From Streptomyces formicae (lineage in GTDB: Bacteria > Actinomycetota > Actinomycetes > Streptomycetales > Streptomycetaceae): a stretch of 64,000 bases of DNA. Location: positions 7,914,001 to 7,978,000 of the forward strand of contig NZ_CP022685.1 of NCBI RefSeq assembly GCF_002556545.1. The letters are read 5' to 3'. A program made the translations under genes and the position numbers. Of the stretch, positions 49,851-58,657 are shown in pieces (positions within the stretch are counted from its first letter, which is position 1; every line of letters starts with the position of its first letter). The notes beneath the pieces are model-generated. The model ran no database searches. It saw only the letters and a program-made list of their open reading frames with translations, and was not told where the DNA came from.

Positions 49851-50392
49851 GTTTGCCAGCCCGTTGCTTTCACCACCTCCGCCGCGATGTCGCTCACGTC
49901 GCGGTCGTCCGTGGCGACGCGGTACGCGTCCGGTGGGGTGTGTCGGGTCAAGTGGTGGGCCATGAACTCGCTGCGGCGCAGCTGCTGTTCGAGTTCCGAG
50001 CCTTGTTCGCGGGCCGTCAGGCGCCGTTCCACCGTCGCGTCCGTCGCCGTGAGCAGGACGCGGATGATGCGCGGCCCTCGCAGGGCCCGCGTGAAGAGTC
50101 CCTCCTCGCTGCCGAGCACGCTCGCCGTGTTCGTGTAGACGAGCCGACGGCAGCCGAGCTCCGCGTAGTGGGACCAGATCGCCGCCAGGTTCCGCTCGGT
50201 GATCCGCGAGCGGTCCGGGTCGTCGGGCGGTGCCGGGTGGACCACGTCGAGGAGGTCTCCCTCGATCAGCGCGTGGCCGATGTCCGCGGCCCGGAGCCGG
50301 GCCGCGACCTCCCAGCCGACGGACGTCTTGCCGACCCCCGACCGGCCCCCGATGAGCAGTACTTCGGCGCTTTCGGCGCGCGGATTCTCCAT
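49835..50392 (-). CDS. P-loop NTPase/kinase-like protein
   Basis: A 185-residue cytoplasmic protein with Walker A GGRSGVGKTSVGWEV (15-29), then ALIEGDLLDVVHP. The later LLTATDATVERRLTAREQGSELEQQLRRSE looks like the lid of a small-molecule kinase such as shikimate, adenylylsulfate or nucleoside kinases. The Asp after ALIEGD probably binds the phosphate acceptor. The acceptor is unknown. Confidence 0.78.
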   Translation of the reverse strand: MENPRAESAEVLLIGGRSGVGKTSVGWEVAARLRAADIGHALIEGDLLDVVHPAPPDDPDRSRITERNLAAIWSHYAELGCRRLVYTNTASVLGSEEGLFTRALRGPRIIRVLLTATDATVERRLTAREQGSELEQQLRRSEFMAHHLTRHTPPDAYRVATDDRDVSDIAAEVVKATGWQTNGAP

Positions 50393-50420
50393 GCGCGGAG
50401 CGTGCCAGGTGCGCGGGCGC

Positions 50421-51515
50421 TCACGCGACCCGGAATTCCTCCACGTCGCCCGTGCGCAGTTCGAGGCCGTGCCCGATGCCGCCGTCCGGACGGACGACGC
50501 CGCCGGTCGGGTCGAGCGCCCCGGCGAAGAACATCGACTCGATCCGCACGTGGTCGTGGAACCATTCGATGTGCCGCAGGTTCGGCACGCACGCGGCCAC
50601 CGCGGCGTGCGCGTGCGGCGCGCAGTGCGCGGAGACCTCCAGGCCGTGTGCCTGGGCGAGGGCGGCGGCGCGCAACCACTCGGTGAGCCCGCCGCACCGC
50701 GTCGCGTCGACCTGGAGGCAGTCCACCGAGGGGATCATGCGCGCGAAGTAGGGCAGGTCGTGGCCGTACTCGCCCGCCGCCACGTCGCACGCCAGCGCGT
50801 CCCTGACCAGCGCGAGTCCACGCAGGTCGTCCGACGCCACCGGCTCCTCGAACCAGCCGACCCCGTGCTCGGCGAGCGCCCTGCCCACCCGTACCGCCTG
50901 CTTGCGCGTGTAGCCGCCGTCGGCGTCGACGTACAACTCGGCGCGGGGGCCGATGACGTGGCGTGCGGTACGCACCCGGGACACGTCGCGGGCCGCCGCG
51001 CGGCCCCTGCCCTCACCGACCTTGATCTTGACGCGGGGGATGTGCTGGCCGTGCACCCAGCCGTTCAGCTGCGCCGCGAGATGGGTGTCGTGGTACGTCG
51101 TGAAGCCGCCGCTCCCGTAGACGGGGACCTCGTCGCGGGCCGCGCCGAGCAGGCGTACGAGGGGGAGTTCGACGAGGCGGGCCTTGAGGTCCCACAGGGC
51201 GATGTCCACCGCCGAGATCGCGCAGGCGGCGGCGGGGCGTCCGGTGTTGCGGACCGCCTTCGTCAGCGCGTCGTGCGCGGCGGGGATGTCGAGGGCGTCG
51301 AGTCCCGTGACGACGGGGCCGAGCTGCTCGTCCACGAGAGCGGCAGTGGAGGCGGGCGCATAGGTCCAGCCCGTGCCCGTCGCGTCGCCCGCGGTGATCT
51401 CGACGACGACGATGGTCGTGGCGTCCCAGGCGAAGGTGCCGTCGGCCTCCGGCGCGTCGGCGGGCACGGTGTAGGCGGAGACGGCGGGCCGTTCGATGGA
51501 GACTGCGTCCTTCAT
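50421..51515 (-). CDS. Mandelate racemase/enolase superfamily enzyme
   Basis: A 364-residue enolase-superfamily protein. Catalytic features: KIKVGEGRGRAAARDVSRV (KxK motif of racemase-type members), the metal ligands AELYVDADGGYT, WFEEPVASDDL and DVAAGEYGHDL, and LEVSAHCAPHAHAAVAAC near the end. It probably acts on a sugar acid or dipeptide as dehydratase, racemase or epimerase. GGGAAAG precedes the ATG. It is divergent from the NDH-2-like gene across a 308-bp gap. Confidence 0.85.
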   Translation of the reverse strand: MKDAVSIERPAVSAYTVPADAPEADGTFAWDATTIVVVEITAGDATGTGWTYAPASTAALVDEQLGPVVTGLDALDIPAAHDALTKAVRNTGRPAAACAISAVDIALWDLKARLVELPLVRLLGAARDEVPVYGSGGFTTYHDTHLAAQLNGWVHGQHIPRVKIKVGEGRGRAAARDVSRVRTARHVIGPRAELYVDADGGYTRKQAVRVGRALAEHGVGWFEEPVASDDLRGLALVRDALACDVAAGEYGHDLPYFARMIPSVDCLQVDATRCGGLTEWLRAAALAQAHGLEVSAHCAPHAHAAVAACVPNLRHIEWFHDHVRIESMFFAGALDPTGGVVRPDGGIGHGLELRTGDVEEFRVA

Positions 51516-51754
51516 CGGATCTTTCCCAGGTCGCGGTGCGCGGTGCGCACGCGGTGTGCCGGTCGGCGGTGCCGGTCGGTCTGCCGCGCGGGCGTGGTGC
51601 CGGGTCGTGGTCCCGCTCGCGGTGTGCCACGGGACGCGGCTGCTCCTGCCGATGCGGATACGGCTCCGGGTAACCCCGACGCGCGGGGACAAACGGCTCC
51701 GGTCTCCGCCACCCCGGAGTTTGGCGGCCGCCGCGCGGGGGCACGCGGGAAGCT

Positions 51755-51816
51755 CCGACCGCACCGGACCCGACCGCACCGGACCCGACCACCGCCGGAT
51801 CCGACCATCGCCGGAG
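51755..51816 (+). repeat. About four tandem 15-bp repeats in a divergent gap
   Basis: CCGACCGCACCGGAC occurs twice exactly (51755-51769 and 51770-51784). Two diverged copies follow (CCGACCACCGCCGGAT, then CCGACCATCGCCGGAG). The last one supplies the GGAGG ribosome binding site of the NDH-2-like gene. The rest of the 308-bp gap (51516-51754) shows no other clear signal. Confidence 0.8.
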
Positions 51817-51823
51817 GCGCACC

Positions 51824-53146
51824 GTGAGCCGATCCCGCATAGTCGTCGTCGGAGCCGGATTCGCCGGCTACCGCACCGCGCGCACCCTGTCCCGGCTGAC
51901 CCGTGGCAGGGCGGACATCACCCTGCTCAACCCGACCGACTACTTCCTCTACCTGCCGCTGCTGCCGCACGTCGCGGCGGGCGTCCTGGAACCGCGCCGC
52001 GTCACCGTCTCGCTCACCGGCACGCTGCCGCGCGTACGCCTGGCACTCGGCGAGGCCGACGGCATCGACCTGGAGCGGCGCGAGGTGACGTACACCGACC
52101 CGGAGGGGGCGCGCGGGCGGCTGGCGTACGACCGGCTCGTGCTCTCGGTGGGCAGTGTGAACAAGCTCCTGCCGGTGCCGGGCGTCGCCGAGCACGCGCA
52201 CGGGTTCCGCGGCATGCCCGAGGCGCTGTACCTGCGCGACCACATCACCCGCCAGATGGAGCTCGCCGCCGCCGCGCGGGACGCGGGGACGTGCCGGGCC
52301 CGCTGCACGTTCGTGGTCGTCGGCGCGGGCTACACCGGCGTCGAACTCGCCGCGCACGGAAAGCTGTTCACCGACGCGCTGACGCGCGCGCGGCCGCCCC
52401 GGCACGGCCTGCGCCCCCGCTGGCTGCTGCTCGACATCGCGGAGCGCGTGCTGCCCGAACTCGATCCGCGCCTTTCGGTCACCGCCGACCGCGTCCTGCG
52501 GCGGCGCGGCGTCGACGTACGCACCAAGACCTCCGTGAAGGAGGCCACCGCGGACGGAGTGCTCTTGGACGACGGGGAGTTCGTCGACACCCGCACCCTC
52601 GCCTGGTGCGTCGGCGTGCGGCCCGATCCGCTCGTCGAGGGACTGCACCAGCCGCTCGAGCGGGGCAGGCTGTGCGTCGACCCCTACCTCAACGTGCCGG
52701 GACACCCGGAGGTGTTCGCCTGCGGGGACGCCGCGGCCGTGCCCGACCCGCGCAGGCCCGGACAGTACACACCCATGACCGCGCAGCACGCCTGGCGGCA
52801 GGGCGCCACCGCGGGGCGCAACGTCGCGGCCTCGCTCGGCCGCGGGACCCGCGTCCCCTACAGCCACCGCGACCTGGGCTTCACCGTCGACCTCGGCGGC
52901 GCCCAGGCCGCCGCCAACCCGCTCGGCGTCCCGCTGTCAGGGCCGCTCGCCGGGGCCGTCACGCGCGGCTATCACCTGGCCGCGATGCCCGGCAACCGCG
53001 TGCGCGTCGCCGCCGACTGGCTCCTGGACGCCGTACTGCCGCGCCAGGCCGTGCAGTTGGGCCTGGTCCGCTCGTGGACCGTGCCCCTGGACACCGGTTC
53101 GCCCGAGGTGCCCAAGGTGCCGAGCCCCCGCTCTGGCGGTGGCTGA
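51824..53146 (+). CDS. NDH-2-like NAD(P)H:quinone oxidoreductase (FAD)
   Basis: A 440-residue two-dinucleotide-fold flavoprotein. The FAD motif is IVVVGAGFAGYRTARTL (5-21); the NADH motif is CTFVVVGAGYTGVELA; the second FAD motif is HPEVFACGDAAAVPDP. The C-terminal helices (AVTRGYHLAAMPGNRVRVAADWLLDAVL) suggest peripheral membrane attachment as in type II NADH dehydrogenases. It would pass electrons from NADH to menaquinone. GTG follows GGAGG at six bases. Transketolase follows after 56 bp. Confidence 0.87.
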   Translation: MSRSRIVVVGAGFAGYRTARTLSRLTRGRADITLLNPTDYFLYLPLLPHVAAGVLEPRRVTVSLTGTLPRVRLALGEADGIDLERREVTYTDPEGARGRLAYDRLVLSVGSVNKLLPVPGVAEHAHGFRGMPEALYLRDHITRQMELAAAARDAGTCRARCTFVVVGAGYTGVELAAHGKLFTDALTRARPPRHGLRPRWLLLDIAERVLPELDPRLSVTADRVLRRRGVDVRTKTSVKEATADGVLLDDGEFVDTRTLAWCVGVRPDPLVEGLHQPLERGRLCVDPYLNVPGHPEVFACGDAAAVPDPRRPGQYTPMTAQHAWRQGATAGRNVAASLGRGTRVPYSHRDLGFTVDLGGAQAAANPLGVPLSGPLAGAVTRGYHLAAMPGNRVRVAADWLLDAVLPRQAVQLGLVRSWTVPLDTGSPEVPKVPSPRSGGG

Positions 53147-53202
53147 GGGCCCGGGCCGACCGCGAGCGGCCACCAGACCCCACGCAGCAAGGAGGACCCC
53201 GC

Positions 53203-55053
53203 ATGACCAGCAGCAGTGAACACGCCGACGTGGCACGGCAGTTGCGCGTCGACTCCATCCGGGCCGCGGCCGCCGCGGGCTCCGGACACCCCACCTCGTC
53301 GATGTCCGCCGCCGATCTGATGGCGGTGCTCATCGGCCGCCACTTCTCCTACGACTTCGACCGGCCCGACCACCCCGGAAACGACCGGTTCATCCTCTCC
53401 AAGGGGCACGCCTCACCGCTGCTCTACGCCGCGTACAAGGCGGCGGGCGCCCTCACCGACGAGGAACTCCTCACCTTCCGTAAGGAGGGCAGCAGGCTCG
53501 AAGGGCACCCGACGCCACGGGCCCTGCCCTGGGTCGAGGTCGCCACCGGGTCGCTCGGACAGGGGCTGCCCGTCGGCGTCGGCATGGCGCTCTCCGGCAA
53601 GCGGCTCGACCGGATCCCCTACCGCGTCTGGGTGCTGTGCGGCGACAGCGAACTGGCCGAGGGCTCGGTCTGGGAGGCGGCCGAACACGCCGGGTACGAA
53701 CACCTCGACAACCTCACCGCGATCGTCGACGTCAACCGCCTGGGCCAGCGCGGCCCGACCCGCCACGAATGGCGCCTCGACGCCTACGCCGACCGCTTCG
53801 CCGCGTCCGGCTGGCACGTCGTCGAGATCGACGGGCACGACATCGACGACATCGGCCGCGCCTACGACGAGGCCGCGTCCACGGCGGGCCAGCCCACCGT
53901 GATCCTCGCGCGCACCCTCAAGGGCAAGGGCGTCGCCGCCACCGAGGACCGCGAGGGCCTGCACGGCAAGCCGCTGCGGGACCCCGAGGCGGCGATCCAG
54001 GAGCTGGGCGGGGCGCGCGACGTCCGCGTCGAGGTCCGCGCACCGGCCGCCGCGCGCACGATGCACGCCGTGCGCAGTGGACACCTGGAACTGCCGCGCC
54101 ACGAGCTGGGCGACACCGTCGCCACCCGCACCGCCTACGGCCAGGCGCTCGCCGCACTCGGCACCGCGCGCGGCGACGTCGTCGCCCTGGACGGCGAGGT
54201 CAGCGACTCGACCCGGGCCGAGTACTTCGCCAAGGAACACCCCGACCGCTTCTTCGAGTGCTACATCGCCGAACAGCAACTCGTCGCGGCAGCCGTCGGG
54301 TTGGCGGCACGCGGCTGGGTCCCGTACGCGTCGACGTTCGCCGCGTTCCTCACCCGCGCCCACGACTTCGTCCGCATGGCGGCGATCAGCGACGCGGGCA
54401 TCAACCTGGTCGGCTCGCACGCGGGCGTGGCCATCGGCCAGGACGGCCCCTCCCAGATGGGCCTGGAGGACCTGGCGCTCTTCCGCGCCGTGCACGGCTC
54501 CACCGTCCTGTACCCCTGCGACGCCCACCAGACGGGGCGGCTCGTGGCCGAGATGGCCGGGCTCGAAGGCGTGCGCTATCTGCGCACGTCACGCGGCGAC
54601 ACACCCGTCATCTACGGTCCCGGCGAGGAGTTCCCCGTCGGCGGCTCCAAGGTGCTCCGCTCCAGCGACGCGGACCGGCTGACCGTCGTCGCCGCGGGGG
54701 CGACCGTCCACGAGGCGCTGGCCGCCGCGGACGCGCTCGACGCGGCGGGCATCCAGGTCCGCGTCATCGACCTGTACTCGGTCAAGCCCGTCGACCGGCG
54801 GACCCTGCGCGAGGCGGCCGAGCGCACCGGGTGTCTGCTCACCGTCGAGGACCACAGGCCCGAGGGCGGCATCGGGGACGCGGTGCTCGACGCGTTCACC
54901 GACGGCAGTCCCGTGCCGCGCCTGGTGCGGCTCGCGGTGCGGACGATGCCGGGCTCCGCGTCGCCCGCCGAGCAGTTGCGCTCGGCGGGCATCGACGCCG
55001 ACTCGATCGCGGCGGCCGCGCGGCTCCTCGTGGAGCAGGGGGTCGTGCGATGA
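53203..55053 (+). CDS. tkt: Transketolase
   Basis: A 616-residue thiamine-diphosphate enzyme. N-terminal domain: AGSGHPTSSMSAADLMAVL, the TPP/Mg motif GDSELAEGSVWEAAEHAGYEHLDNLTAIVDVNRLG (GD...N). Middle pyrimidine domain: ECYIAEQQLVAAAVGLAARGWVPYASTFAAFLTRAHDFVRM (catalytic Glu). C-terminal domain: RVIDLYSVKPVDRRTL. It moves two-carbon ketol units in the pentose phosphate pathway. It is shorter than the roughly 700-residue housekeeping enzyme, closer to mammalian/DXS-like transketolases, so it may be an accessory isozyme. AAGGAGG precedes the ATG. Confidence 0.92.
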   Translation: MTSSSEHADVARQLRVDSIRAAAAAGSGHPTSSMSAADLMAVLIGRHFSYDFDRPDHPGNDRFILSKGHASPLLYAAYKAAGALTDEELLTFRKEGSRLEGHPTPRALPWVEVATGSLGQGLPVGVGMALSGKRLDRIPYRVWVLCGDSELAEGSVWEAAEHAGYEHLDNLTAIVDVNRLGQRGPTRHEWRLDAYADRFAASGWHVVEIDGHDIDDIGRAYDEAASTAGQPTVILARTLKGKGVAATEDREGLHGKPLRDPEAAIQELGGARDVRVEVRAPAAARTMHAVRSGHLELPRHELGDTVATRTAYGQALAALGTARGDVVALDGEVSDSTRAEYFAKEHPDRFFECYIAEQQLVAAAVGLAARGWVPYASTFAAFLTRAHDFVRMAAISDAGINLVGSHAGVAIGQDGPSQMGLEDLALFRAVHGSTVLYPCDAHQTGRLVAEMAGLEGVRYLRTSRGDTPVIYGPGEEFPVGGSKVLRSSDADRLTVVAAGATVHEALAAADALDAAGIQVRVIDLYSVKPVDRRTLREAAERTGCLLTVEDHRPEGGIGDAVLDAFTDGSPVPRLVRLAVRTMPGSASPAEQLRSAGIDADSIAAAARLLVEQGVVR

Positions 55054-55059
55054 AAGGGC

Positions 55060-55620
55060 TCAGGCGTGTCGGGCCGCCCTGAACCAGGCGTTCGCGGCGG
55101 GGCGGAACATCAGCGCCACCGCCGTGAGGACCGCTGCCAGATGCAGCACGCGGCTCGCGCCGAACAGCACGTCGAGGGCGTTCAGGTCCCGGAACACGTC
55201 ACCGGGCGCATGCCCGTCGGCGAGCCACTGGACGGGGCCGACCACCAGGGACAACGTGCCCAGTACGCCGAGTCCACCGGCCAGCGTCAGACGCGCCCAG
55301 TTCGCGCCGCGGCGCATCCGCACCGCGACCAGGACGGCCGCCGAGAACACGGCCATGCGCAGCGCGATGCCGCCCGCGATGCCGCCGCCGGACCCGTCGC
55401 CCTCGGTCACCGCGCGGATGACAGCGAGCACCGTCTCGAAGGCGCCCGCGGCGACCGCGGTGAGCCAGAGCGCGAAGGCCGCCCTGACGGCGGTGGGGGC
55501 CGGTGGTTCGTCCTGGCCGAGGAGCATGCGGGGCAGCAACCGCGTCTCCTTGGCGTGCGGGAGCGGCCGGGGACGGGGGCGGGGCGCGTGGTGAAGATCG
55601 GCGTTCTGGTGCGGGTTCAT
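55060..55620 (-). CDS. Four-helix membrane protein of unknown function
   Basis: A 186-residue protein. A His/Pro-rich cytoplasmic start is followed by four membrane segments: AAFALWLTAVAAGAFETVLAVI, GGIALRMAVFSAAVLVAVRM, LTLAGGLGVLGTLSLVVGPV and VLHLAAVLTAVALMF. It resembles uncharacterised Streptomyces membrane proteins. No domain or active site is recognised. It is convergent with transketolase (6 bp) and divergent from the LigD-type gene. Confidence 0.7.
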   Translation of the reverse strand: MNPHQNADLHHAPRPRPRPLPHAKETRLLPRMLLGQDEPPAPTAVRAAFALWLTAVAAGAFETVLAVIRAVTEGDGSGGGIAGGIALRMAVFSAAVLVAVRMRRGANWARLTLAGGLGVLGTLSLVVGPVQWLADGHAPGDVFRDLNALDVLFGASRVLHLAAVLTAVALMFRPAANAWFRAARHA

Positions 55621-55801
55621 GGCGGGCCTCGCGGTCGGATCGGCGGTCTGTGGGACACCACGGATCCTTCCGGCCGCGGCGCCCCGGCACACGCCCGCCG
55701 CCCCCCGACTTCCGGGTGGTGCCAGCCACCCTCCCCACCAGGGTGAACACCACCCCGGCCAGCGGGCGAACCCCACAGCGCACCGACCCGAAGGGAATGC
55801 C

Positions 55802-56743
55802 ATGGACGACGTACGGAAGGTGCGGGCAGGGCGCCGCACCGTACGGCTGAACCGGCCGGACAAGATCCTCTTCCCGGCCTCCGGGGACGGCAACGGCCGC
55901 GCGGACGGCGGCCGGGAGTACACGAAGGCCGACCTCTTCGACTACTACCGGTCCGTCGCCCCCTTCATGCTGCCGCACCTGCGCGGCCGCCCCCTGATGC
56001 TGGAGCGCCACCCCGACGGCCTTGAGGGCCCCCGCTTCATGCAGAAGGACACCCCCGACCACTACCCGGACTGGATCACCCGCGCCGAGGTGGCCAAGCG
56101 GGGCGGCACCGTCACGCACATCGTGTGCGACGACACCGCGACGCTCCTCTTCCTCGCCGACCAGGCCTGTCTGACCCTGCACCGCTGGCTCTCGCGCACC
56201 GGCCGCGTCGAGCACCCCGACCGGCTCGTCTTCGACCTCGACCCCGCCAAGGACGACTTCGGCGCCGTGCGTGTCGCGGCCCTGCTGCTCGGCGAGCTCC
56301 TCGACCAGGTGGGCCTGCCGTCCGCCCTGATGACGACGGGCTCGCGCGGGCTGCACGTCGTCGTGCCGCTCAACGGCCACCACGACTTCGACGACGTGCG
56401 CGCCTTCGCGAAGGACGTCGCGGAGACGCTCGCCGCCGCCCGTCCCGAGGCGCTCACCACGGCCGTACGCAAAGAGGAGCGCGGCGACCGGCTCTACCTC
56501 GACGTGCAGCGCAACGCCTACGCGCAGACCGCCGTCGCCCCCTTCTCGGTGCGCTCCGCGCCGGGCGCGCCGGTCGCCGTGCCGCTCGCCTGGGAGCAGC
56601 TCGACGCCCCCGCGACGCACGCCCGCCGCTGGAACATCGAGGACGCCGTCGAGCAGGCCCGCACCGATCCGTGGGCGGGCGTCCCGCGCTCGGGGCGCGC
56701 CCTCGGCCCGGCCCGCCGCAAGCTGCGCGCGCTGCGCGACTGA
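55802..56743 (+). CDS. LigD-type polymerase/primase domain protein (NHEJ)
   Basis: A 313-residue stand-alone LigD polymerase domain of the archaeo-eukaryotic primase fold. Key blocks: the N-terminal NRPDKILFP, PLMLERHPDGLEGPRFMQKD, the metal-binding RLVFDLDPAKDDFGAVR (two Asp), the TTGSRGLHVVVPL (His) motif, and DVQRNAYAQTAVAPFSVR. It would fill gaps or add nucleotides at breaks with Ku and an ATP ligase, which are not in this window. GAAGGG precedes the ATG. It lies just before the gas vesicle operon, but there is no evidence of functional linkage. Confidence 0.9.
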   Translation: MDDVRKVRAGRRTVRLNRPDKILFPASGDGNGRADGGREYTKADLFDYYRSVAPFMLPHLRGRPLMLERHPDGLEGPRFMQKDTPDHYPDWITRAEVAKRGGTVTHIVCDDTATLLFLADQACLTLHRWLSRTGRVEHPDRLVFDLDPAKDDFGAVRVAALLLGELLDQVGLPSALMTTGSRGLHVVVPLNGHHDFDDVRAFAKDVAETLAAARPEALTTAVRKEERGDRLYLDVQRNAYAQTAVAPFSVRSAPGAPVAVPLAWEQLDAPATHARRWNIEDAVEQARTDPWAGVPRSGRALGPARRKLRALRD

Positions 56744-56809
56744 GCTGCCGTCACCGGACCGACGAGGTTTGGCCAAGGCCCGGCGGGTCACCCGGACCAG
56801 GAGGTGGCC

Positions 56810-57136
56810 ATGGCGAACACACCACGCAAGACGACGGACGCACAACGTGACGCGGAGCAGGAGCTGCCCGGCCCCATGGTCGTGCTGCGACACGCGCGCG
56901 ACCAGCTCGCCGAACTCACCGGCATGACGACCGAGTCGGTGTCGTCCTTCGAACGCACCGAGGAGGGCTGGGTGTTGGAGATCGAGGTGCTCGAACTGGC
57001 CCGGGTCCCCGACACCATGAGCCTGCTCGCGAGCTACGAGGTGCAGCTCGACCCGCGCGGCGAACTCACCGGCTACCGGCGGCTGCGCCGGTACGAGCGG
57101 GGACGCTCCGAGCCGCGCGGCACCGGCCGCCAGTAG
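56810..57136 (+). CDS. gvpO: Gas vesicle protein GvpO
   Basis: A 108-residue protein. The N-terminal tail is charged; the core [51 protein letters not shown] segment is the GvpO signature, followed by [28 protein letters not shown]. GvpO is required for, or regulates, gas vesicle production in haloarchaea and is the usual first gene in Streptomyces clusters. AGGAGGT precedes ATG 56810. It is separated from gvpA by a 113-bp repeat-bearing gap, so gvpA may have its own promoter. Confidence 0.93.
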   Translation: MANTPRKTTDAQRDAEQELPGPMVVLRHARDQLAELTGMTTESVSSFERTEEGWVLEIEVLELARVPDTMSLLASYEVQLDPRGELTGYRRLRRYERGRSEPRGTGRQ

Positions 57137-57144
57137 GCCGCCGC

Positions 57145-57221
57145 ACACGTACCGAGAAGACGTACACGTACCGAGAAGACGCACACCAGAAGACACGTAT
57201 CGAGAAGCACACGTACCGAAG
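57145..57221 (+). repeat. Five degenerate ACACGTACCGAGAAGAC repeats upstream of gvpA
   Basis: The 17-bp unit is exact at 57145-57161 and 57164-57180. Shortened or mutated copies follow at 57183-57194, 57193-57207 and 57209-57221. The block fills most of the gvpO-gvpA gap and ends about 14 bp before the AAGGAGG of gvpA. It is A-rich for this genome. Confidence 0.85.
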
Positions 57222-57249
57222 CACCCCAAGACAAGGAGGATCGGTCGGC

Positions 57250-57675
57250 ATGACCGTTGTCCCGGCACAACAGTCCGGCGGCGGAGGCGGCTCCAGTGGC
57301 CTGTACGACGTCGTGGAGCTCATCCTCGACCGAGGACTGGTCATCGACGCCTTCGTCCGCGTCTCCCTCGTCGGCATCGAGATCCTGAAGGTCGACATAC
57401 GTGTCGTCGTTGCGAGCGTCGACACGTATCTGCGCTTCGCCGAGGCGTGCAACCGCCTGGACCTGGAGTCCGGGCCGCACAAGAGCCCCGGCCTGCCCGA
57501 CCTGGTGGGTGAGGTGACCGAGTCCGGCGCCCGCGGCAAGTCCAAGGGGGCGCTGTCCGGCGCAGCGGAGACCATCTCCGACGCCTTCAAGCAGGCCCGC
57601 GAGGAGGGCCAGGGCGAGGAACGCCCGCGCGCCCGGCGCTCCACCACCTCCCGCAGGAAGGAGGAGAAGGAGTGA
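57250..57675 (+). CDS. gvpA: Gas vesicle structural protein GvpA
   Basis: A 141-residue protein. Residues about 18-70 form the GvpA shell-protein core ([55 protein letters not shown]). It polymerises into the rib helix of the gas vesicle wall. Unlike the roughly 70-residue haloarchaeal GvpA, it has a 65-residue basic/Ser-rich C-terminal extension (KSPGLPDLV...RRKEEKE). Streptomyces have the genes but no clearly shown flotation. GTGA overlap with gvpF. Confidence 0.93.
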   Translation: MTVVPAQQSGGGGGSSGLYDVVELILDRGLVIDAFVRVSLVGIEILKVDIRVVVASVDTYLRFAEACNRLDLESGPHKSPGLPDLVGEVTESGARGKSKGALSGAAETISDAFKQAREEGQGEERPRARRSTTSRRKEEKE

Positions 57676-58412
57676 GCACCTACATCTACGGCATCGCGGG
57701 CAGCAAGCACCCGGCGCTGCCCGAGGGCATGGGGGGCATCGGCGAACCGGCCTGCCCCGTGCGCGTGCTGACCCACGGAGAGCTCGCCGCCATCGTCAGC
57801 GACGCTCCCGAGGACCTCAAGCCCAAGCGGCGCGACCTGCTCGCGCACCAGAACGTGCTCTCCGAGGCGGGCGCCGCGGGCGCTGTGCTCCCGATGCGCT
57901 TCGGCAGCCTCGCACCGGACGACGACGCGGTCGTCGCCGTCCTCGGGGAGCGGGCCGACCACTACGAGGAGCGCCTCAAGACCCTCGACGGCAAGGTCGA
58001 GTACAACGTGAAGGCCGCCCACAACGAACAGGCCGTGCTGCACCAGGTCCTCGCGGAGAACCCGGAACTGCGGGCCATGGTGGAGGCCAACCAGCGCCAG
58101 GGCGGCGGCAGTTACGAAGAGAAGCTGCAGCTCGGCGAGATGATCACCAACGCCGTGCGGGCCCGCGAGGCGAGCGACGGCATCGAGGTGCGCCGCGCCC
58201 TCGAACCGGTCGCCGAAGCGGTCGGCGCGGGCCCCGAGGGCACCGGCTGGCTGGCCAACCTCTCGTTCCTCGTGGTCCGCAAGTCCGCTGACGGATTCCT
58301 CGCCGCGGTGGAGGAACTCCGCGCCAGGGAACCGCACCTGGACCTGCGGGTGCACGGCCCGCTGCCCCCGTACAGCTTCGTCGATCCGGGGCCCGCCGCC
58401 CCCGCGGAGTGA
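57672..58412 (+). CDS. gvpF: Gas vesicle protein GvpF (GvpF/GvpL family)
   Basis: A 246-residue GvpL/GvpF-family protein, starting [18 protein letters not shown]. The N-terminal domain resembles a modified ferredoxin-like fold; the middle ([45 protein letters not shown]) is the family signature. GvpF binds GvpA and helps nucleate the vesicle. GTG overlaps the gvpA stop by four bases. GvpG follows 4 bp later. Confidence 0.93.
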   Translation: MSTYIYGIAGSKHPALPEGMGGIGEPACPVRVLTHGELAAIVSDAPEDLKPKRRDLLAHQNVLSEAGAAGAVLPMRFGSLAPDDDAVVAVLGERADHYEERLKTLDGKVEYNVKAAHNEQAVLHQVLAENPELRAMVEANQRQGGGSYEEKLQLGEMITNAVRAREASDGIEVRRALEPVAEAVGAGPEGTGWLANLSFLVVRKSADGFLAAVEELRAREPHLDLRVHGPLPPYSFVDPGPAAPAE

Positions 58413-58416
58413 CCCC

Positions 58417-58656
58417 ATGGGACTGCTCGGCGAACTGCTCCTGCTGCCCCTGGCCCCGGCCCGCGGCTCCCTCTGGGTGCTGAGACAAGTGGTCACCGAG
58501 GCCGAACGGCAGTACTACGACCCCTCGGCCATCCGGCGCGAACTCTCCCTCCTCGAAGAACGCCTGGAGGCGGGCGAGATCGACGAGGCCGAGTTCGATC
58601 GGTGCGAGGACGAGCTCCTCGCCCGCCTGCAACACAGGACAGGACAGGACTTCTAG
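58417..58656 (+). CDS. gvpG: Gas vesicle protein GvpG
   Basis: A 79-residue amphipathic helical protein, MGLLGELLLLPLAPARGSLWVLRQVV, followed by a charged coiled region (AIRRELSLLEERLEAGEIDEAEFDRCEDELLARL). This is the GvpG pattern and length. It is an accessory protein of vesicle initiation. The next gene starts one base after its stop. Confidence 0.92.
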   Translation: MGLLGELLLLPLAPARGSLWVLRQVVTEAERQYYDPSAIRRELSLLEERLEAGEIDEAEFDRCEDELLARLQHRTGQDF

Positions 58657-58657
58657 G

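Noticed and set aside
57145..57221. A CRISPR array upstream of gvpA
   Set aside because: The repeats are contiguous and degenerate with no unique spacers, and no cas genes exist in the window.
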